A DNA stretch of 9,157 nucleotides. It comes from Planctomycetota bacterium. GTDB lineage: Bacteria; JAJVIF01; JAPKYR01. Below the pieces are notes generated by a model. That model had not been told where the DNA came from, searched no databases, and worked only from the letters and a program-made list of their open reading frames with translations. The number at the start of each line of letters is the position of its first letter. Position 1 is the stretch's first letter. The position numbers were made by a program, and so were the translations under genes. Positions 5,920-9,157 of this stretch are shown here, one piece after another. Location: positions 1 through 9,157 of the forward strand of contig DAOVJF010000080.1 in NCBI GenBank assembly GCA_030673355.1, given 5' to 3'.

Positions 5920-6381
5920 CTAACCGATAATTGAGGCTAATTGCACGTTGTTATTCTCATTTGATTCCGTGACAAGATTATTGGGATCTACAGTAATTTG
6001 AATGTCCATATCCCCGGCCGGCCAGCTTATATCGGGTCTTTCGACAATAACGCCCGTATGTGTCTGGCCGGGTGCAAGTTCGCCTGTGTGGTCGTTTGAC
6101 CTTACAGTATGATACACGTCAGACGAATCCTTGAACCTGACATCGACGTAAACACCTGCTGATGCCACCGATCCTGCATTGTGAACATAGAAATAGAAAT
6201 CAGGGGTGTCACCGACGCGGGAGTGATACTCGAAAGTCGAGCCCGGCGCATAGGCGGGCACCAGGTCAGGTAATGCGGGATCATCGCCACCACCGTCACC
6301 GGTTGCTACATTGGTCATTACACCGATAGGCAGTACAATAAGTATAACTAATAGGGTCCAGAGTGTTCTTGATAATTTCAT
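5920..6381 (-). CDS. Small secreted CARDB-domain protein
   Basis: 153 residues. An N-terminal signal sequence (KLSRT, then a hydrophobic core at about 7-22) is followed by a short Gly/Asp-rich linker (28-34) and one CARDB (adhesion-type, Ig-like beta-sandwich) domain. Its marks are PDLVP (38-42), FYVHNAG (64-70), LAPGQT (102-107) and the ending DPNNLVTESNENNN (132-145). The TESNENNN ending is characteristic of CARDB repeats. Such domains are extracellular and usually mediate binding; no enzyme motif is present. The start is the ATG at 6381: GGAGG lies just upstream and its ATG overlaps the TGA of the VanZ-like gene (ATGA), so the two are translationally coupled. A start four codons earlier, at 6393, would have no ribosome site. 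Most CARDB proteins are large multi-domain proteins, so a lone, single-domain copy is unusual. Ligand unknown. Confidence 0.85.
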   Translation of the reverse strand: MKLSRTLWTLLVILIVLPIGVMTNVATGDGGGDDPALPDLVPAYAPGSTFEYHSRVGDTPDFYFYVHNAGSVASAGVYVDVRFKDSSDVYHTVRSNDHTGELAPGQTHTGVIVERPDISWPAGDMDIQITVDPNNLVTESNENNNVQLASIIG

Positions 6382-6857
6382 GTTTTCCTCCATTTTGTTC
6401 TGGTTAGTTGATATATGATAAATGCGGTAACCGACCCTAACGCTGATGCTGCCAGGTCGAGGGCCTCAAAGCGTCCGCAAGAAAAATAAGATTTTACGTT
6501 CTCCAGTATGGGTACTGACTCAAACCATCCGGGGATATTTTCCAAAAGCGCCTGGTTGTACGCAGGATGCTGCCCTAATTCCAGCAAACCATCGATCGCG
6601 AACCATGACATGCTCACGATCATTGCCGTTTTAGTATCACGGCATCCAAGCAGGCCGACTGTTATGAGAATAAATGCAAACGTGTGTATGAAACTTGGTA
6701 GATTATTTCCGATTACACCGAAGAACTGTGGAACCCGGTCGTGAAGGCTCAGGCCGTCGGGCACGAAATAGACTTCTTCCGGCGGCCTGTTTACAAGATA
6801 AAAGACCACGCCGACCAGAAGAGCCGCAATGCCATACAGGATTTGCCTTCGGTTCAT
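6378..6857 (-). CDS. VanZ-like integral membrane protein
   Basis: 159 residues with about four hydrophobic segments (roughly 6-22, 52-70, 76-92, 134-151). The pattern LLELGQ (91-96) followed by GRFEALDLAASALGS (128-142) matches the conserved end of VanZ-like proteins, where a Glu-x-x-Gln segment and a G-R-x-x-D-x-x-x-N/A-x-x-G segment lie in the last two helices. Homology is distant and judged by eye. VanZ-family members are membrane proteins of mostly unknown mechanism; the founding member affects glycopeptide (teicoplanin) sensitivity, which should not be assumed here. The ATG at 6857 follows GAGGG with about 9 nt spacing. It is the first gene of a two-gene operon, and its stop overlaps the start of the CARDB gene, implying that the two products are needed together at the envelope. 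Confidence 0.7.
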   Translation of the reverse strand: MNRRQILYGIAALLVGVVFYLVNRPPEEVYFVPDGLSLHDRVPQFFGVIGNNLPSFIHTFAFILITVGLLGCRDTKTAMIVSMSWFAIDGLLELGQHPAYNQALLENIPGWFESVPILENVKSYFSCGRFEALDLAASALGSVTAFIIYQLTRTKWRKT

Positions 6858-6920
6858 ACCGGTTGCCCTCTACGCCCCCTTCACATGAAAAATCCCTGTC
6901 CTTTAAAGCTGATTGGAAAA

Positions 6921-6940
6921 TATCTAAATATAATTAGATA
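6921..6940. promoter_or_regulatory. 20-bp palindrome at the predicted transcription start (operator candidate)
   Basis: TATCTAA (6921-6927) and TTAGATA (6934-6940) are perfect inverted arms; over the whole 20 bp only one symmetric pair mismatches. Its right edge falls about 7 nt past the -10 box of the minus-strand promoter, exactly where transcription should begin. A repressor bound there would block initiation. An A/T-rich RNA stem at the 5' end is the alternative. Confidence 0.5.
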
Positions 6941-6947
6941 ACGTTAA

Positions 6948-6975
6948 ATTATAATATTTTTATATAGCATGTCAA
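6948..6975 (-). promoter_or_regulatory. Consensus sigma-70 promoter of the VanZ-like/CARDB operon
   Basis: On the minus strand TTGACA (6975-6970) and TATAAT (6953-6948) both match the consensus at all six positions, separated by 16 bp. The start of transcription is expected near 6941, about 83 nt before the ATG at 6857. This is the strongest promoter candidate in the window. Confidence 0.85.
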
Positions 6976-7068
6976 GGTTGAGAATGATAATTAGCAATGG
7001 AATTTGTCTCTAAGAATGTCCACTACCTTCGCAATTCTTATGTTTATATCCTGTACCGGTAAAACTAT

Positions 7069-7115
7069 CCTGATCCAGCCCCTGAATTCGTCCCGGTTGC
7101 GGATCAGGGGACTGG
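7069..7115 (-). terminator. Overlapping inverted repeats, possible terminator of the PPC-like gene
   Basis: CCTGATCC (7069-7076) pairs perfectly with GGATCAGG (7101-7108). Alternatively CCAGCCCCTGA (7075-7085) pairs with TCAGGGG-a-CTGG (7104-7115), 11 bp with one bulge. The two stems share bases and exclude each other. On the minus strand a weak T stretch (AGTTTTAC) follows the first stem about 95 nt past the PPC-like stop codon. Confidence 0.4.
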
Positions 7116-7201
7116 CTCACAAATTTGCCGCTAATACAAACGGTCACGCTCCCTCTAAACTACCCGGCAAATCTGAGTCCCCGGTTTTCCAGGGATTTAT
7201 G

Positions 7202-7675
7202 CTATTCAGCACCGTTCAGGGACATGGAAAGAATTTCGCCCTCATCTTCGCATGTCACAAGAAAGCAGTAAAGCCCGTCGCTCAGGCCCGACATGAACGA
7301 CCAGGCCGTGATTTCAACATCGACCGTAGCTGGCTCGTCAAGCTTGATAACTGTTATGGGGATTTTGTCCGGCAGGGTATCCGACGTCAGCGTATATCCA
7401 TCGGCACTGTAGACATAAACATCGAGGTCCTCAACATTCATACCACCCGAAAAATAAAAATGGTAGACACCCGGCGTGAGTTCGAGTGTATAGGTTACAT
7501 TGTCCGCGCCGATCTCATCCGTGTAGGTTTCAAGGATATTGAACCCGTTTTTCTGGGCGATATCGGCCCATTCGCTGACCTCGCTATCCATGTACTGGTC
7601 CGGGGTTTCGGCAAGCGCGGGCGACGATGTCAAAATTAAAATTATGAGGGCTGCAAGTATTCGGATTAGCTTCAC
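7202..7675 (-). CDS. Secreted protein with a PPC-like beta-sandwich domain
   Basis: 157 residues. A signal peptide (KLIRILAALIILILTSSPALA, cleavage expected after ALA at about 22) is followed by about 135 exported residues. The mature part has the flow of a bacterial pre-peptidase C-terminal (PPC) type domain: YTLELTPGVYHFYFSGG (62-78), DLDVYVYSADG (83-93), a strand pair around VDVEITAW (118-125), and GLYCFLVTC (133-141) near the end. Such domains are non-catalytic jelly-roll-like modules of extracellular proteins. C137 and C141 might form a disulfide. I chose GTG at 7675 because AAGGAG lies 7 nt upstream and the signal peptide begins directly after it. A longer ATG frame from 7762 would put 29 charged residues before the signal core. 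It sits alone between two hairpins. Family match is by eye. Confidence 0.75.
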   Translation of the reverse strand: MKLIRILAALIILILTSSPALAETPDQYMDSEVSEWADIAQKNGFNILETYTDEIGADNVTYTLELTPGVYHFYFSGGMNVEDLDVYVYSADGYTLTSDTLPDKIPITVIKLDEPATVDVEITAWSFMSGLSDGLYCFLVTCEDEGEILSMSLNGAE

Positions 7676-7747
7676 GTCAGTACTCCTTGATGTTTTACTA
7701 ATAATGTCCCGATTTACATTAGATTCAGAACGGCGGTAGTGTAGCAT

Positions 7748-7782
7748 AAAAAAAGAACGCACTAATTAAGACACACACGTTC
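7748..7782 (-). terminator. Possible terminator after the cyclodeaminase remnant
   Basis: On the minus strand GAACG (7782-7778) can pair with CGTTC (7759-7755), directly followed by seven Ts (7754-7748). The stem is short and the 18-nt loop large, so it is weak. Its place, about 30 bp past the stop at 7813, fits an old terminator of the now truncated gene. Confidence 0.4.
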
Positions 7783-7812
7783 CTGAGATGTTTCGCCATA
7801 TTAAGAAGTTCA

Positions 7813-7980
7813 TTAGAATTCGAAATCGGTTCCGATGTCCTGTTTTATCGCATATTCATAAACAGCCTTCGCGACAGACATATCCTGGATCGCGAGACCT
7901 ACGCTTTTGAACAATGTCAGCTCATCTTCGCTTTCCCGGCCGCTGACATTGCCGAGAATGACATCCCCAAGACTCCCGGC
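7813..7980 (-). pseudogene. C-terminal remnant of an ornithine cyclodeaminase / mu-crystallin family gene
   Basis: The last ~50 codons before the TAA/TAG-side stop read LGDVILGNVSGRESEDELTLFKSVGLA and continue IQDMSVAKAVYEYA. This is the C-terminal signature of ornithine cyclodeaminase/alanine dehydrogenase-like proteins (GD/EVxxGxxxGRxSxxExTLFKSVGxAxQDxxxAxxxYxxA). Family members are about 320 residues long and bind NAD(H). The Rossmann fold and active site that should precede are absent. Upstream of about 7980 all three minus-strand frames lose similarity, so this is a truncation and not a frameshift. The open frame extends to an ATG at 8049, but those ~25 residues (Cys, Pro, Ser-rich) do not fit the family. 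The protein can no longer be an enzyme. It marks a breakpoint beside the nuclease gene. Confidence 0.8.
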
Positions 7981-8174
7981 GGAAGCGAGTACGGGGGATT
8001 GTAGTCGCTTTGTGCTTATGATGGGGCAGGCGCAGGATGGATAAGCCAATCAGGAAGGCTTCGCATCAATCGCAGTTGAATATACATTCTATACAGGATA
8101 TCATGTGGACGAATTAGATTTTTTATCTCAACATTACCTGATCTTTCCGGCAATCCTGCCAAATGGAGGGGTTT
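7981..8174. other. Junction between the cyclodeaminase remnant and the nuclease gene
   Basis: About 195 bp with no protein similarity I recognise on either strand. It holds a small inverted repeat, AAGCC/GGCTT (8043-8047, 8057-8061), a candidate plus-strand promoter (8076-8104) and the nuclease ribosome site. No terminal inverted repeat or target duplication of a known insertion sequence was seen by eye, so the rearrangement mechanism is open. Confidence 0.5.
8076..8104 (+). promoter_or_regulatory. Candidate promoter of the nuclease gene
   Basis: TTGAAT (8076-8081), 17 bp, TATCAT (8099-8104): four or five of six matches at each box and ideal spacing. It would place the start of transcription near 8111 and leave a leader of about 64 nt before the ATG at 8175. 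Confidence 0.5.
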
Positions 8175-9157
8175 ATGTTGCTGCGTGACCGTTTGCTTCA
8201 AATTAAAAGGAAGATACGGAGCCTAATGAAAGCCGGCACTGCTTCTTCTTTAACTGAAGCTGAAACCAGACGCATATTGATTGATCCATTAATTGAAGCA
8301 TTGGGCTATGATCTGCGCGAGCTTGATCAGGTGCGTCTGGGATGGCGCGGAGGAAAGGATACCCCCGATCAACAAGAGGCAGATTATGCACTTTTTATCG
8401 CTGGACAAGATACACCCAGCGTGATCGTCGAAGCAAAACGGTTTAGGAATCCCCTCAGTAAAGATAAGCATATAAGTCAGGCTCTGACATATGCTTTCCT
8501 GAACCGTGTTCCGTGGTGCATTCTCACAAACGGAAATCGAATTAAAGTTTTTGACGCATTCAGCAGAAAGGGGAAAGACCGGTTACTTTTTAAACCATTT
8601 GATATTGAGGCTTTAGATACAGATAGTGGGATTAGTTCTGAGCAAGCGGCATGGCTACTCGGTTTGTTAACGCCTGATTCCGTCAAGAGCGGCAAAATAG
8701 ATGGGTACAAGAAAACCAGTTATGCCTGCAAGGCTGTTTTTGAGAAGCTGGGAGACCTTGTAAATACACAAGATACATCATTAGTGCGTCTTTTAAGAAA
8801 GCGTTTGAAAAAAGAATATACAGCTAAACAGATAATATACGCTTTAGATCGCATAAAAGTTGTGAGTGATGATTGGATTGTAGTGCAGGACATGATAATT
8901 GGGATGGACAGAGGGAAAACGAAAGCTAAGAGGAAAACCGCTAAAAAAGGGAAGAGGAAAAGGGTACCAAGATCGGAATTACATGCACATTTTGCAAAAC
9001 TGAATACTATTGTGTGTCCGGCTAAAGAAGAAGGATTTCATGAGACTTTTCTGGGGAAGAAACAATGGTACGCAATAAGGATTAGAAAGGCTCGTATTCC
9101 TTATATTAAATACATTGCAATATATCGAACAAGACCTATTAGTGCGATTACACACTA
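8175..9157 (+). CDS. HsdR N-terminal-type restriction nuclease (3' end beyond the window)
   Basis: An open frame of 327 codons runs off the right edge without a stop. Residues 25-165 look like the type I restriction HsdR N-terminal nuclease domain. TEAETRRILIDPLIEALGY (27-45) leads to the PD-(D/E)xK core: D70 (ADYALFIAG), then V84-x-E86-A-K88, followed by QALTYA (102-107), the Q-motif helix, and ILTNGNRIKVFD (116-127). The catalytic residues are all present, so it is probably active. A helical middle part (180-245), a Lys/Arg-rich linker (247-263) and a further domain with WYAIRI and YIAIYRTRPISAITH follow. No helicase motif appears by residue 327, so it is not a standard HsdR. ATG at 8175 has GGAGGGG 5 nt upstream; the in-frame ATG at 8163 has none. 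Codons are more A/T-rich than in the metabolic genes, which suggests transfer. No methyltransferase is in view. Inferred role: DNA cleavage in defence. Confidence 0.8.
   Translation, partial: MLLRDRLLQIKRKIRSLMKAGTASSLTEAETRRILIDPLIEALGYDLRELDQVRLGWRGGKDTPDQQEADYALFIAGQDTPSVIVEAKRFRNPLSKDKHISQALTYAFLNRVPWCILTNGNRIKVFDAFSRKGKDRLLFKPFDIEALDTDSGISSEQAAWLLGLLTPDSVKSGKIDGYKKTSYACKAVFEKLGDLVNTQDTSLVRLLRKRLKKEYTAKQIIYALDRIKVVSDDWIVVQDMIIGMDRGKTKAKRKTAKKGKRKRVPRSELHAHFAKLNTIVCPAKEEGFHETFLGKKQWYAIRIRKARIPYIKYIAIYRTRPISAITH

Larger units (their letters stand above)
6858..7201. other. Intergenic region carrying promoter, operator-like palindrome and hairpins
   Basis: No believable gene lies in this 344-bp stretch. 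From left to right it holds the ~83-nt leader of the VanZ-like operon, the palindrome at 6921-6940, the promoter at 6948-6975, about 90 bp without visible signals, and the inverted repeats at 7069-7115. Near the PPC-like stop there is a further weak hairpin (about 7180-7197). Confidence 0.6.

Noticed and set aside
7004..7639. Plus-strand open frame of 211 codons
   Set aside because: It lies largely antisense to the PPC-like secreted protein, whose signal peptide, ribosome site and domain pattern are convincing. The plus frame has no ribosome site and no recognisable motif.
7676..7762. ATG start at 7762 for the PPC-like protein
   Set aside because: It would add 29 charged residues before the signal peptide. 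AAGGAG followed by GTG at 7675 gives a normal signal-peptide start.
8016..8201. Minus-strand open frame of 61 codons
   Set aside because: No ribosome site, no family, and it overlaps the start and ribosome site of the nuclease gene on the other strand.
1..9157. CRISPR array, tRNA, rRNA or complete insertion sequence
   Set aside because: No regularly spaced direct repeats, no tRNA-like cloverleaf with TTCGA-type arm in the gaps, no rRNA sequence and no transposase frame were found by eye.

Overview
The window is about 9.2 kb of bacterial chromosome with moderate GC. It holds nine or ten genes, two of them cut by the window edges, plus one gene remnant. Gene starts have clear GGAGG-type ribosome binding sites. 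The mix of heterodisulfide-reductase-like HdrC/HdrB proteins, secreted CARDB-like and PPC-like proteins and an orphan receiver protein suggests a metabolically versatile, possibly anaerobic, environmental bacterium, perhaps from an uncultured lineage. No marker here fixes the phylum, so that is inference.

Layout. 1-201 is the tail of an unrecognised plus-strand gene. It converges on a minus-strand NAD(P)-dependent sugar-nucleotide dehydratase of the GDP-mannose 4,6-dehydratase type (220-1176), which has a good promoter. A plus-strand class-III PLP aminotransferase of the ornithine aminotransferase type (1440-2756) follows. It is preceded by a structured leader ending in a hairpin and T7 tract, and followed by a 10-bp hairpin. 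Then come a small plus-strand coiled-coil/receiver protein (3091-3657), a doubtful minus-strand reading frame (3716-4048), and a plus-strand hdrC-hdrB pair (4078-4689, 4705-5580).

5581-5919 is a gene-free patch of palindromes resembling interspersed REP-type repeats. Beyond it lie minus-strand genes for exported or membrane proteins. A VanZ-like membrane protein (6378-6857) is translationally coupled to a small CARDB-domain secreted protein (5920-6381). The pair is driven by a promoter with consensus -35 and -10 hexamers and a palindrome at the predicted start of transcription, and it ends at a strong terminator. Upstream on the same strand is a PPC-like secreted protein with a GTG start (7202-7675).

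The right end looks like a rearranged accessory junction. The last ~50 codons of an ornithine cyclodeaminase family gene survive as a remnant (7813-~7980). About 195 bp further on, a plus-strand nuclease gene starts (8175) and runs off the window. It has a type I HsdR N-terminal PD-(D/E)xK domain, a lysine/arginine-rich linker and an unassigned C-terminal domain.

Working together: HdrC and HdrB very probably form one electron-transfer/disulfide-reducing module, but no flavin or hydrogenase partner is visible. The VanZ-like and CARDB proteins are probably co-made at the envelope. The other genes look like independent transcription units. No rRNA, tRNA, CRISPR array or complete transposon was seen.
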